From positions 59,883-123,882 of the forward strand of contig CAUYUJ010009780.1 of the NCBI GenBank assembly GCA_963575745.1: DNA of 64,000 nt. The letters are read 5' to 3'. Positions 53,490 to 63,844 of the stretch are shown here, in pieces; the stretch's first letter is position 1; every line of letters begins with the position of its first letter. Source of the stretch: Prorocentrum cordatum (Eukaryota > Sar > Dinophyceae > Prorocentrales > Prorocentraceae). The notes under the pieces are model-generated. The model searched no databases. It was not told the DNA's origin and worked only from the letters and a program-made list of their open reading frames with translations. Made by a program: the position numbers and the translations under genes.

Positions 53490-53974
53490 AGCTGCCCCGA
53501 TAAGCAACGCGCAACACGTGGCACATTGCACGGAATTCAACACGTAGACTGAAAACGCAGGTCTGGCGCGATACGTTCGGCAACAAGTGGACCAACACGT
53601 GCCGACTGCCAACACGCAGCGTGTCAACACGGACGTTTTGAACACGGCACGTGTTGCGCGTCATAACAGGCGCCTCAGGGCAACTGAGGCCTCCCGTTGT
53701 GCTTTTCGTCGCGGCGCAAGCCCGTCTGGGTCGAACGACAAGTCCGCAGGACGACGGCGGCGGTGGCCGCGCCGACGGCAGCGGGCGCCGCAGGCGGCGA
53801 GCGTCGGCGGGAGGTGGCGACCGAGGGGGTGTGGGTGGCGAAGAGCGACGACGTTGACGTCGGCTGCGATCCTTGAGCGGCACCGCTGGCGGCGGCGGCG
53901 AGAGCCGGGCCAAGAGCGCGACCGAGGGCGTATTGGCGGCGAGGGCGACGTCGACGGCACCCTCGAGCCTCGAG
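53490..53974. other. GC-rich unassigned sequence
   Basis: CGGCGGCG-rich; frames are compositional. Confidence 0.35.
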
Positions 53975-54150
53975 CTTCCTCCTCCTTCCCTCCTCCTCCT
54001 TCTCCTCCTCCCCCCTCCTCCTCCTCCCTCCTCCTCCTCCTCCTCCTCCTCCTCCTCCTCCTCCTTTCCTCCTTCGTCCTACTCCTCTCCTCCCCCCCCC
54101 TCCCGCCTCATCCCTTCTCCTCCCTCCTCCCTTCCTCCTGCCTCCTGCTT
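53975..54150. repeat. (TCC)n microsatellite
   Basis: TCC triplets, densest 53990-54070. Confidence 0.88.
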
Positions 54151-55225
54151 CTCGAAAAGCCTGCATCCTCCCCCTGTCGGCCTGGCCTGGGACCCGTCGC
54201 AGAGCGGCTGCGACCGGCGAGAGCGGCGGGCGGTGACCGTAGAGCGGCCCTCGAGCGAGGAACGATGGGCTGTGCCACCTGCCGATACACTGGCACTGGA
54301 AGAGCGGGGAGGAGCATGGGCAGCGTGGAGGGAGGAGCATCACCATGTGAGCGTTTTCTGTTCGGCGTTTCGACATTGGGAGGGAGGGGGGGGAGGAGGG
54401 GGTCTGGCTCCGGACCTCTGCTTAGTGCGCCTGTTTGCAGCAGTGCGTCCATTATCGGGGAGGGGAGGCCCCACCTGCTCGAAACAGGCGCCCAGAAACA
54501 GGAAACAGCCACCAAGATCTACTCCAGGGGGGGGGGGGAGGGGCGGGGGGGGGGAGCGAGGGTCCGCGCCGATCGGCAAAACAACGAGTAAAAAACTATC
54601 ACCTCATGAAGGGAGGGGGGCCTTGACCCTACCCCGCCACACCTCGCGCCCCCAAACAGCATCACGACGGGAGGCTCCTTGGGCGATGTTTGCTCGAATC
54701 CTGGAGGCCCTTGTCGAGCGCCCCCGAGATAATCGAATGCCATGCTCGGGACGACAGGCCGGCCCTGGGGAAACAGGCCCCCCGATTGGCAACAACAGCA
54801 GCTCCCGTCTGATACTTCCCCACACATTATTCAAAATCGCGCTCCCGCTTTGATCATCCCAATCATTTGCTCAGACGCCGCGCCCTCGGCACTCAAGAAT
54901 CACGCTCTCGCTCTGGACTTCCTCACGAGTCACTTGAGAATCGCGCTATCGCTAAACACTTCCTGGCGATTCATGCAGGACGCACGCTTCAACGACTCGC
55001 CCGCTCGACCCAGCTGTTTGGGCCCGCCCGCCCGACCCGCCCAGTAGGGTCCGCCCGCCCGACCCAGCCGTCTGGCTCTGCGGCTTGTTTTTCAGGTCCT
55101 GACCGTCCTGACCCCCCTCCTGCTAACCTCTCGTGCTCCATTCTCCTCCCTCCCCATTGCCCCTTCCCTCCTCCCCAGCTTTCCGCTCTCCTTTCCTCCT
55201 CGCTCTCTTGATTTGTTGTTGTTTA
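54151..55225. other. Unassigned stretch
   Basis: G runs near 54381-54405 and 54525-54560. CGCCCGACCC short repeats near 55020-55070. No gene recognised. Confidence 0.35.
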
Positions 55226-55279
55226 TTATCATCTCTCTCTCTCTCTCTCTCTTTTTTTCTCTCTCTCTCTCTCTCTCTA
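55226..55279. repeat. (CT)n microsatellite
   Basis: Two CT runs separated by a T run. Confidence 0.9.
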
Positions 55280-55429
55280 TCCTGTTTTAGGGGCTGCGCC
55301 AACTACACGTCGAGAGTGAGGAAGGTATATCCTCAAGGAGGGTACGATCGAAGACAAAAAGGGCGGGTATCGAAATATGCAGGTTGATCGATGCGCAAGA
55401 AGATAAGAACGAACAATCTTGAAATCATT

Positions 55430-55575
55430 GTTTTGTTGTTGTTGGCCCTCGCCACGCCCCGGGACCGTCAAACGAACAACTACTCTGTGTGGAAAACATG
55501 TCATGCCTCGGGGAACTGGGCGAGGCCTCCGGGGAAGGACATTGTGGTAAAAATCAAGACGTCGGAGATTTGGGG
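55430..55575 (-). repeat. GACGTCG dispersed element, diverged copy
   Basis: Minus strand shows CCAAATCTCCGACGTCTTGA, CCCCGGAGGCCTCGCCCAG, TTCCCCGAGGCATGACATG and GACGGTCCCGGGGCGTGGCG in consensus order. Confidence 0.6.
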
Positions 55576-56630
55576 AGCAGGAGGACGAGCAGGAGTATGA
55601 TGAAGAGCAGCACAAGCAAACGGGACTCTAGTTCGACGCTGGCCGTGCAAATCGCACGGGCTTCGGGCCCCAAGAATCGCGCGAGTCTCGAGCCCTGCTG
55701 GCGGAAGCTCTGGGCATCGGGTATAATATCAACATCCGTAGGCTGCAAGAGCCCCAACCGTGTCGTGGAAGGACGATGCACACTACCATGCAAGACGAAG
55801 GCACGGTGAAGACAACTTCGGAACGAGATTCATCAAACATCTCTAAGAGCTGGCGGGTCCGGACACCACATCGGGAGCCGAGGACTCTCCAGAGCGCTCT
55901 GGTACGCTCTGACGGCGTTCGAGGACGCTTGGGAGCAACGTCTCTTCATCCAAAACCTGTCTGAACATGTGGCGCCTGACAATGCTGTAACGACATGACA
56001 TCACTTTGTAAAATAATGCCGGGAGGTGTAACCGCGATAAGTCTGTAGAACTCACCCAATAAGGGGTAACTGATTATTTTTCGGCGGCCTTGAAGGACTG
56101 GGGTCCCACCATTAGGGGGTAACTACTTTAGTTTTTTCCGCGGCATCCGCTGGAGGGCGGGGGGAGGACGAGGGGGAGGAGGAGCAGAAGGAGGAGGACC
56201 AGAAGGAGGGGGAGAGGGGGGATGAGGAGGAAGAGGTTTTAAGACCAGCCCTTTTCACCGTCGAATGAAAAGGGGTGGGGATCCAAACTAAAGACCTCCT
56301 GAGGTTAGTGGCAACAGCAGGGTAGATATCAGTGGAATCGTGGTAGCCGTATTTGAACTGATATTCGTAGATTCGCTCTACTGGCAATTGCGATTAAGAG
56401 GGCCAATCGGGATACTGGCAACCATATGTTAACAATCTTGGAAATTGTGGGGGCCACTCGAACGGAATCATCATGATATAGACCCGCTGAGACAAAGAAA
56501 AGGGAATCACAGCGGAATAGCAACGAATATGTGAGTGGTGCATCAGGAAGAATTAACACAACCATCGGCTGCATTCTACAGGCAACATCACAACGAAAAA
56601 TGCGCCCGTTTGCTACTTCTGTGCACTAGT
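55576..56630. other. Unassigned stretch
   Basis: GGA patch near 56160-56230; AAGGGGTAACT and TAGGGGGTAACT recur near 56061 and 56114. No gene. Confidence 0.35.
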
Positions 56631-56832
56631 GTCCAGCTTGTCTGGCTAGTCCACCTTATCTTTGCCCGCGTCACTGGCAGGCCCGATTTCAAACCCGATG
56701 AAACAGTTAGTCTTTCACTCCAGCTTTCGCACAACATCCGAATAATGACAATATGCCCTTGGGCTGCTTCCGTACGTCAAAGTCCGGCATGTCTGGCTTG
56801 TTCACCTTGTCTTTGCCGGCATCCCTGGCAAG
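56631..56832. repeat. Direct duplication, about 51-bp repeats at 151-bp spacing
   Basis: 56631-56682 and 56782-56832 share CTTGTCTGGCT/CATGTCTGGCTTG, CACCTTATCTTTGCC/CACCTTGTCTTTGCC and CACTGGCA/CCCTGGCA in order. Confidence 0.65.
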
Positions 56833-57328
56833 CGCATGATTATACTGTTCCTTCCTGAACTGGTCTGAATCAATCTACATACATATTGGAATCAATATGA
56901 CCGAGACACATACACATTGGCTGTCACGGCTAGCTGCCACGGTGCGTGTAAGAGAGAGAGAGAGATCAAACAGAAAAAACACGAAAGGTACTGTGTGCTC
57001 CGACCGATGAACATCAAAAGTGCACAGCTCTAGACGCCCCTGGGCGCGAGCTCCTACCATGGAGCGAGCAATGTCCCAAGGCGCAGGTGGAGAGCCCCCC
57101 ACCCCGGGGCCCTGGGGGACAGGGAGGCCAAGAAGGCGCCGATCCTGCAAGCCCTGCGCTGCTGCCCGCCCCGCCCCAGAAGCCCTCGGACGCGAGCTCC
57201 TACATGGAGCCGAGAACGCAGACATGCGATGCCCTGAATCTCCCATACGCATCTCCCTGCGATGCACGGCTGCCCCGTCCCTGGGATCCGAAGTAGCGAA
57301 CACATTTGCAACACCGAAAAAAATCACG
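56833..57328. other. Unassigned stretch
   Basis: Ordinary complexity with one short GA run near 56951. ACGCGAGCTCCTACATGGAG near 57190 echoes GGCGCGAGCTCCTACCATGGAG near 57044. No gene. Confidence 0.35.
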
Positions 57329-57490
57329 CCCAGAGCCCTAGACCCCATCTTTCTGCGTCATGCTTCGAGCCGGATCGACGTCCTGAGTCGTTTTTTCACG
57401 GTCCTCAGGCCTGGGAAGGGCCCCCGGAGGCCGAACATAGCGAAAAACCTCCCGTCGTGATCTCTTCACAGCGCGAGGAGGTCTGGGATG
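57329..57490 (+). repeat. GACGTCG dispersed element copy with alternative 5' end
   Basis: Starts GCCCAGAGCCCTAGACCCCA instead of the usual GACGTCG start, then joins the consensus at GATCGACGTCCTGAGTCG. It continues GGAGGCCGAACATAGCG, AAAACCTCCCGTCGTGATC and ends CACAGCGCGAGGAGGTCTGG. The alternative start is shared with 24126-24185. Confidence 0.75.
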
Positions 57491-57654
57491 AAGGCGAACA
57501 CGGCCGGCCCGCAAGACTTGGGAGTCGCCAGGATCTCAGGGGCTCGCTCCCTGGCTCGCGCGGCGCTCGGCGCCTGGCCCGGGGCCGCCGAGGCGCCGCC
57601 CCGCAGCCTCGAGCCCGTGCACGCGCTGCCCCGACGAGGCTGTGTCCCCGAGGG

Positions 57655-57745
57655 CAGCTGGCATCGCCGCCGCCGCCGCCGCCGCCGCTGCCGTCGCCGT
57701 CGCCGCCGCCGTCGCCGCCGCCGTCGTCGTCGTCGTCGTCGCCGC

Positions 57746-57829
<84 letters not shown>

Positions 57830-57999
57830 AACGGCCGCGGCGCCGAGGCCGACGCCAGCCGCGACGGTTGGCCCTCCTCGGGCCGCCCTCGCGGCACGCG
57901 CTTCGCCTCCCCCGCCGCCGCCGCCGACGCCGCCGCCGACGACGACGACGACGACGACGAAGACGGCGGCGACGACGACGGCGACGGCGGCGACGCCAT

Positions 58000-58039
<40 letters not shown>

Positions 58040-58050
58040 GACGCCGGCGC

Positions 58051-58137
<87 letters not shown>

Positions 58138-58190
58138 TAACGGCGACGGTGACGACGCCGACGCCGACGCCCGCGGCACGCGGGCGAGTG
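57655..58190. repeat. (CGC)n, (CGT)n, (GAC)n mixed triplet microsatellite
   Basis: CGC/CGT to about 57830, a short non-repetitive bridge, then GAC/GCC to about 58170. Poly-Arg, poly-Ala and poly-Asp frames are repeat translations. Confidence 0.92.
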
Positions 58191-58223
58191 GATAGCGGGA
58201 CGGGGGACGGGGGGCCTTCGAAA

Positions 58224-58430
58224 GACGCCTTGTTTTCGTTCGTGACGTCGACCCCAAAAGGTCTCGACCCACTCCCCGGGACCGGCTTCTCATCCCGGAT
58301 CCCTTTTTGACGGCCCTGGGGCCCGGCGAGAGCCCCTGGAGGCCGAAAACGCCCCCAGAAACCTCCTGCCGTGATTCTTGCCACGACTCGAGGGGGGTCG
58401 ACTTAAAGCTCTGGGACGAGGGGGCCCGGG
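58224..58430 (+). repeat. GACGTCG dispersed element copy
   Basis: TCGTGACGTCGACCCC, AAAGGTCTCGACCCACTCCC, GGACCGGCTTCTCATCCCGG, TTTTTGACGGCCCTGGGGCC, GGAGGCCGAAAACG, AAACCTCCTGCCGTG and TCTGGGAC follow the consensus. Confidence 0.75.
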
Positions 58431-58529
58431 CGAGGGCCGCGGGCGAGGACAAACAGGTCTCCTGTCGCCGCCGCCGTCCGCCGGCGTGCCGCTCCTGTTG
58501 CCGCCGCGGGCGCGCGCGGGGGCTGGGGT

Positions 58530-58735
58530 GGGAGAGGGGGGGAGGGATGGAACGAGAAGGGGGGGGGGGGAAGGGAGGGGAAGAAACGGGGGAGGGAGGA
58601 GGGAGGGGGCAGGGAGGAGGGAGGGGGGAGGATGGAAAGGGAAGGGGGAGGGGGAGGGAGGGGAAGAAAAGGGGGAGGGAAGGGAGGGAAGGGAGGCAGC
58701 GCGGGGGAGAGAGAGGGGAGGGGAGGCAAGCCGGG
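58530..58735. repeat. GGGAGG purine-rich tract
   Basis: GGGAGG, GGAGGG and GAAGGG words fill the region. Confidence 0.8.
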
Positions 58736-59144
58736 TGCGCTCGCGCCCTATCTGCCATCCTGCCCCTCCCACCCAGCACTTCTTGTCGCGCCGTTCTGGC
58801 CCCCGCCCGCCGACGGGCGTCGCGGCGGACCTGGAACACTCCACTGGACCCCGTCGTGCCACTCGCAACACGGTGGGGGCATTGGATAAGGAACCAATGG
58901 ATAGGGAATCCAGAATCTCGAATCCAATAGAACTTCGACCTTAGATTGGCCATGGATCTCACCGACGCCTTTAAGAGATAAAGAAGCCCCCGGGGTCTGA
59001 AGCCTCGTGGGCACATTCCTTAACCAACGCCCCAACCGTATGAGAGGAGGAGCCGTGTACAGTTGAGGAGGTGGTGGCGGATGAAAGAGAAAGGGGAGGG
59101 GAGGGGAAGGAGGCAGGAGGGAGGGGGGTGGGAGGAGGGAGAGG
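58736..59144. other. Unassigned stretch
   Basis: Ends in a short GGA-rich patch. No gene. Confidence 0.35.
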
Positions 59145-59231
59145 CCCTCGAACTGCACCCTTCGCGACCTGCGCGCGGCAAGTGCCGCCGCGGCACCCGC
59201 CGCGCGGAACGTGCGGAAAGTGCAGCTCGAG
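59145..59231. repeat. GC-rich foldback, locus 3
   Basis: CCCTCGAACTGCACCC at the left pairs with GTGCAGCTCGAGGG at the right; the pairing continues with mismatches toward a GCCGCCGCGGC centre. Related in words to 47455-47625 (GCGGAA-GTGC). Confidence 0.65.
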
Positions 59232-59643
59232 GGAACAGGAGCAGGAGGAGGAAGGATTTCTTGTCTCCTGCATGATGGCGCACTCTGCATGCCAGATGGA
59301 AAAGCAACTCCATCAGCACCGTGTGGCTGTTTGGGGCACCGCGCGACACCAACGGAAGAATCGAGCACACATCATGCGGCGACGCGTATCGTATCCCCAT
59401 GGCTTGTCCTGCTGCTGCTTGCTTGCATGAGGGATGCACGCCGGAGCCGGAAGGCAGGATGTGTCATGCGCCAAGTCGCACGGCACAAGATCCACGGTGC
59501 ACGGCAACTGGGACGCACGGCCGGACCTGAGACAGAAGAATATCCCTCAAGAACATGAGACCGCCCTCCGCTGGCCAAGCTGAAAAAATATTCGAGGGTG
59601 CCATCCCCCAGGATGCACAGGAGCGTCCATAGAAGAAGACACA
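59232..59643. other. Unassigned stretch
   Basis: Ordinary complexity, no gene. Confidence 0.35.
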
Positions 59644-59750
59644 ACGGCACAAACCTAAACGTTTGGCGGAGCGCCGCCAGGGGGGCCCAGCGCGGATCCA
59701 AGAGATCCGCGCGGAGCGCCACAACAGTTTATCTCTATGACGTTGTTTTC
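59644..59750. mobile_element. Foldback element copy 3 (one arm intact)
   Basis: CCCAGCGCGGATCCAAGAGA and TCCGCGCGGAGCGCCA match the right arm of 50466-50640, and GCACAAACCTAAACGTTTGG resembles the outer left end. The inner part of the left arm is deleted. Confidence 0.65.
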
Positions 59751-59939
59751 TTCTTCGAGTCCAGCAAGCATGAAGAACACTGGGGCACCCCGAGCCGACC
59801 TCGCTCTTCTACCTCGGCCCGGCCGCGTGGCGTTTGGCGCCACGGGACGCGCGGGCGCGGCTTCTCCGGCGCGCGAAGGCACGGGCGCCGAGCGAGCGGA
59901 GGAGGAGAAGACACATCGGCTGCACGCAAGGGCGACCCT

Positions 59940-60287
59940 GGGTCCTCCTCCTCCTCCTCCTCTTCCTCCTCCTCCTCCTCCTCCTCCTCCTTCTCCTCCC
60001 CCTTCTCCTCCTCCTCCCTCCTCCCTCCTCTCTCCCCTCCTCCTCCTCCCTCCTCCTCCTCCTCCTCCTTCTCCCTCCTCTCTCCCTCCTCCTCCTCCTC
60101 CTCCTCCTCCTCCTCCTCCTCCTTCCTCCTCCTCCTCCTCCTCCTCCTCCTCCCGCCTCCCCTCCTCCCTCCTCCTCCTTCCTCCTCCTCCTCCTCCTCC
60201 TCCTCCTCCTCCTCCTCCTCCTCCTCCCTTCTCCCTTCTCCCTCTACCCTCCTCCGTCGTCCCTCCTCCTCCTCCCTCCTTCCTCCC

Positions 60288-60320
<33 letters not shown>

Positions 60321-60376
60321 TTCTCCCTCCTCCCTCCTCCCTCCTCCCTCCTCCCTCCTCCTCCTCCTCCTCCTCC
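59940..60376. repeat. (TCC)n microsatellite
   Basis: TCC triplets with CCCTCC slips over about 430 bp. Confidence 0.93.
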
Positions 60377-60828
60377 GAGTGACCTTGAGTGCGCGGCTTT
60401 TTGGGGGCCGCGGGGAGGCCCACACACAGGAGCGCAGGACGCGACTTTCGCACCGCACTCGGCGATCACGGGGCCCCACTGGGCCCGCACCAAAGGTCGC
60501 TCCAGCGAAAGGTCCCCTTGACGTCTCCAATCAGCCCGTATCATAAGGAGAGGATGCAAGGGCCTCGGGAGGCCATGTGGACACTCTGCGAGCGGGGCGC
60601 GGTCAGCGAAAGCGGCCAAGGATGGGCAGAGGAGGCAAGGATGCAAGGGTACCCTTGGGAAGGTTGCAGACCCTCGTTCCGCGGTTTGAGTGTGGTCGAC
60701 CGCACACACGGCCAAGGAAGAGAGGCAGCGGGGGAGGCCCGGGAGAGCGAGCCAGCTGGGCGGGGAGGCGGCCTACCGGCGAGGTGGGCGACGGATACTT
60801 CCCAGGCAGGGTGGCGTCGCCAAAAACA
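60377..60828. other. Unassigned stretch
   Basis: GGATGCAAGGG occurs at about 60552 and 60639. No gene. Confidence 0.35.
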
Positions 60829-61006
60829 AAAATCGGGGCGAGGGAGGTTTTCGGCTGTTTTGTTCGGCCTCGGGGGAGCCTCGCCGGGCCTCGGGCCCAT
60901 CAACAAAAAACGGCTCAGGAGGAGAAGCTGGTCCACGGAGAAGGGGTCGGGATTGCCAGAGGCCCCGTCTATTGAGACAAATCAGCACGCCGCACGTCTG
61001 GGTTGG
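60829..61006 (-). repeat. GACGTCG dispersed element copy
   Basis: Minus strand starts CCCAGACGTGCGGCGTGCTG, then GACCCCTTCTCCGTGGACC, CTCCTGAGCCGTTTTTTGTT, GGGCCCGAGGCCCGGCGAGG and CCGAAAACCTCCCTCG. Nearest relative is 50045-50225. Confidence 0.72.
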
Positions 61007-61349
61007 CCCGTTCCAGAAGGTCTGGATCCGACACATACTGGCATCTCTTGAAAGACAGACTGTGACTGCCACTGGTGGGACAGCTGAACTCTGTGCGCCT
61101 ACAGATCGACATAGTCCACATTTGTATAAACGCACAAAGCACAATTATCCCACGAATTATGCAAGTGCAATCGGATCTCGACAGAATCCACGCTGTCTGT
61201 GGAACGCAGGCGCCTCAAAAGCGCAAATGCCCGCGCGTGGGACGGGCGCAAATCTAGGGACAACCATCTCCAGGCCAAATGATTCCGACGGGGAACCGGC
61301 ACACGTTCATCGTCGAAGCGTATAAGTAGTGCCGGATCCGTCAGAACAT
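61007..61349. other. Unassigned stretch
   Basis: Ordinary complexity, no gene recognised. Confidence 0.35.
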
Positions 61350-61520
61350 GGGTGAACGTGAGGAGGACGAGGAGGAGTCTGAGGAGGAGGAGGAGGAGGG
61401 GGAGGAGGAGGAGAGGAGGAGGAGGAGGAGGAGGAGAGGAGGAGGAGGAGGAGGGGGAGAGGAGGAGAGGAGGAGGAGGAGGGAGGAAGGAGGAGGAGGA
61501 GGAGGAGGAGGTGCGCTGCG
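61350..61520. repeat. (GGA)n microsatellite
   Basis: GGA triplets with slips. Confidence 0.92.
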
Positions 61521-61804
61521 CCTCGCGCCTCATCTGACATCCTGTCCCTCCCTCCCATCCCTTCCCGTGGCGCTGAGTTTTCTAGATCTGCGGACGCGTG
61601 TCCTAGCCGACCTGCAATCGCAAAAAGGAGAGCTGCGTGCAAAGGAAGAGGTGGCGGGTGAGCAGGAGGATGAGCGGGAGGAAAAGGATGAGGACGAACA
61701 GCTGCAACATGAACTAGAGCGGAAAGATCGGGAGGAACAGGAGGACCAGGGGAAGGCGGAGGGGAAACGAGGGGGTCGACAGCCATGAAGGAAGACTCGG
61801 ATTC
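61521..61804. other. Unassigned stretch
   Basis: Purine-rich with GGAGGA and GAACAGG words; no gene. Confidence 0.35.
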
Positions 61805-62070
61805 AGAAAAGCGGCCCGCGCTGGGGCGAGACGAAGAGCAGCAGCAGGACTTGGAGTGGAAGGAACGGGAGGAACATGCGGACAAGGGGAAGGCGGAAGA
61901 GGGGAAATGAGGGGAGACCTACACTGAAGCGAGACTCAGATCCAGAGGAGTGGCCCGCGCTGGGGCGAGAGCGCCATTCTGAACGGTGGAAACACAGCGC
62001 CGATTCGAAAGCGAGGCCCACGCTGCAGCGGGAGCACCATTGTGAAACACCGCAGACACAAGGATGGTGA
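61805..62070. repeat. Dispersed GCGCTGGGGCGAGA satellite, locus with two units
   Basis: GGCCCGCGCTGGGGCGAGA occurs near 61815 and again near 61952; the second continues GCGCCATTCTGAACG, CCGATTCGAAAGCGAGGCCC and ACGCTGCAGCGGGAGCACCA. This is the same order as 15291-15370. Confidence 0.7.
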
Positions 62071-62154
62071 AACAAACGCCAGGAACATCTTTTGACATCC
62101 TATACGTTAAGAACAGCACGGGGAGAGGTGGGAGATCGTCAGATGGTTTAACGG

Positions 62155-62376
62155 TGGAGGAGTGGGGGGAGGATGAGGAGGAGGAGACGAAGGGGAGGGG
62201 GACGGAGAAGAACGGAGAGAGAGGAAACAGAGGAGGAGGAGGAGGAGGAGGAGGAGGAGCACGAGGAGGAGGAGGAGGAGAAGGAAGAGGAGCAGGATGA
62301 AGGAGGGGAAAAAGGGGGTCGGGAATAAGGAGGGGCAGGGAGGAGGAAGAGGAGGAGAAGGAGGAGTAGGAGGAGG
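62155..62376. repeat. (GGA)n microsatellite
   Basis: GGA triplets and GGGGA words. Confidence 0.88.
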
Positions 62377-62669
62377 AAGAGGAATATTGAGCTCAGCCAG
62401 GCTTGTGAGGGAGACGAGGACGGAGGACGGAGGAGGGAGGAGCAGGAGAAGAGAGGAGGGAGGAGGGAGGGAGGGAGGCGGGTGCGGGAGGACGAGAGAG
62501 TTCCTGAGGTCGCTCCTTGTCGTCCTCATGGTCTGCAGGCCTGCCGACCGCCTCGGGCGGCGAGGGTATGAACCCAGGAGAGGGAGGTCCCCACCACCTC
62601 CCCCATCCTCCCTCCTCCGCCTCCTCATCCTCCCCCTTCGTCCTCCTCCTTTCACTCTCGCTCTCATGG
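62377..62669. other. Unassigned, flanked by GGA and TCC tracts
   Basis: Opposite-strand triplet tracts flank this short block, so the region could form a purine/pyrimidine fold. No gene. Confidence 0.35.
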
Positions 62670-62772
62670 CGGCGTCCTCTTCCTCCTCCTCCTCCTCCTC
62701 CTCCTCCTCTTCCTCCTCCTCCTCCTCCTCCTTCTCCTCCTCCTCCTCCTCCTCCTCCTCCTCCTCCTCCTA
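62670..62772. repeat. (TCC)n microsatellite
   Basis: Nearly pure TCC. Confidence 0.92.
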
Positions 62773-62779
62773 CGATGTT

Positions 62780-62887
62780 GCACTGTTTCGCTACGTCGTA
62801 TCTCAGGGGCGGTCCCGACCGCTTCCCCAGGGGTGGCTTCTCGCCCTGGGTCCATTTTCTGTGGTCCTGGGACCCAGCAGCGGCCCA
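62780..62887 (+). repeat. GACGTCG dispersed element, truncated copy
   Basis: TTTCGCTACGTCGTATCTCA, GGTCCCGACCGCTTCCCCAG, GGTGGCTTCTCGCCCTGGGT and GTGGTCCTGGGACC follow the consensus to its midpoint, where the small TIR element begins. Confidence 0.6.
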
Positions 62888-63046
62888 CGGCTTGCCATCG
62901 CTCGGACGTCCATTCCCCGCGCAATGGTTGGTTGGCTTTCGTGCGTGCGTCTTCCCCAGGGTGGCCCGAGATGCTCCAAGATGGCCCCGATTTTCTGGCG
63001 CTGGTCCCGCCGAGAAAAAGACACAGGTCCGAGCGATGCCAAGCCG
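62888..63046. mobile_element. Small TIR element, copy 2 (MITE-like)
   Basis: Left 20 bp CGGCTTGCCATCGCTCGGAC and right 20 bp, reverse-complemented, CGGCTTGGCATCGCTCGGAC match at 19 of 20. Total 159 bp, no coding capacity. It abuts, and may be inserted in, a GACGTCG-family copy. Confidence 0.72.
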
Positions 63047-63177
63047 GTGGCCAAGATCGAGGAAAAGCCACCGCTCTCCATAAGCATATCGTCGGAAATC
63101 TCTCTAGACTCTAGAGGCTCCGCGCCCCCGGCGAGCATAGCCCGCAGAGCTCCACGGCGAGCGCCCTCGTCCCAGAC

Positions 63178-63255
63178 CCCCGACGTCATGTTTTTTTTTG
63201 TTTCACAGCGTCGGCCCCCCGACTTATATTTGTGCTCACAGCGCGAAGGGGTCTG
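63178..63255 (+). repeat. GACGTCG dispersed element, left piece
   Basis: CCCCGACGTCATG, TTTCACAGCGTCGGCCCCCC and then an out-of-order CACAGCGCGAAGGGGTCTG end. The remaining core reappears at 63618 beyond a (GGA)n tract. Confidence 0.65.
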
Positions 63256-63617
63256 AGGAAGAGGAGGAGGAGGAGGAGGAGGAGGAGGAGGAGGAGGAGG
63301 GGAGAAGGATGAGAGGAGGAGGAGGAGGAGGAAGGAGGTGGGAGAAGGGAGGGGGAGGAGGAGGGGAGGAGGGGAGGGAGGGGAGGAGGAGGAGGAGGAG
63401 GAGGAGGAGGAGGAGAAGGAGGAGGAGGCGGAAGGGGAAAGCGAGGAGGACGGAGAGAAGGAGGAGGAGAGGGAGGAGGAGGAGGAGGATGGGAGGAGGA
63501 GGAGGAGGGAGGAGAGGAGGAGGAGGAGGAGGAGGCGGAGGAGGGGGAGGAAGGAGGAGGAGGAGAGGACGGATGGGGGAGAAGGAGGGAGGGAGGAGAA
63601 CCGGGAGGAGGAGGAGG
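63256..63617. repeat. (GGA)n microsatellite splitting a dispersed element
   Basis: GGA triplets with slips. Confidence 0.92.
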
Positions 63618-63680
63618 CCTGGCAGGGCCCTCCGGAGGCCGAAAACAGCGAAAAACCTCCCGTCGTGAGGGGGGTCGCTG
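63618..63680 (+). repeat. GACGTCG dispersed element, right piece
   Basis: GGCAGGGCCCTCCGGAGGCC, GAAAACAGCG and AAAACCTCCCGTCGTGAGG are the 3' core of the consensus. Confidence 0.65.
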
Positions 63681-63844
63681 CCGGCAGACCCTCGGCGAGC
63701 CGCCCAGCGCCCCGCGCGGCAAGAGCCCCGGGAGGGCGCCCTGCTCGGCAGCGGGCTCGCGGGGGCCCTCCCGCCGTGGGGGCCCCCTGGGCGTCGGAGG
63801 CTCCAGGCCGCGGCTGGAGGAAGCCCGGCTCCTGCGCATCTTCC
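63681..63844. other. GC-rich unassigned sequence
   Basis: No gene or repeat recognised. Confidence 0.35.

Noticed and set aside
57262-58195. Arg/Ala/Asp-rich frames around 57.3-58.2 kb
   Set aside because: Translations of CGC, CGT and GAC triplets with no flanking protein-like sequence.
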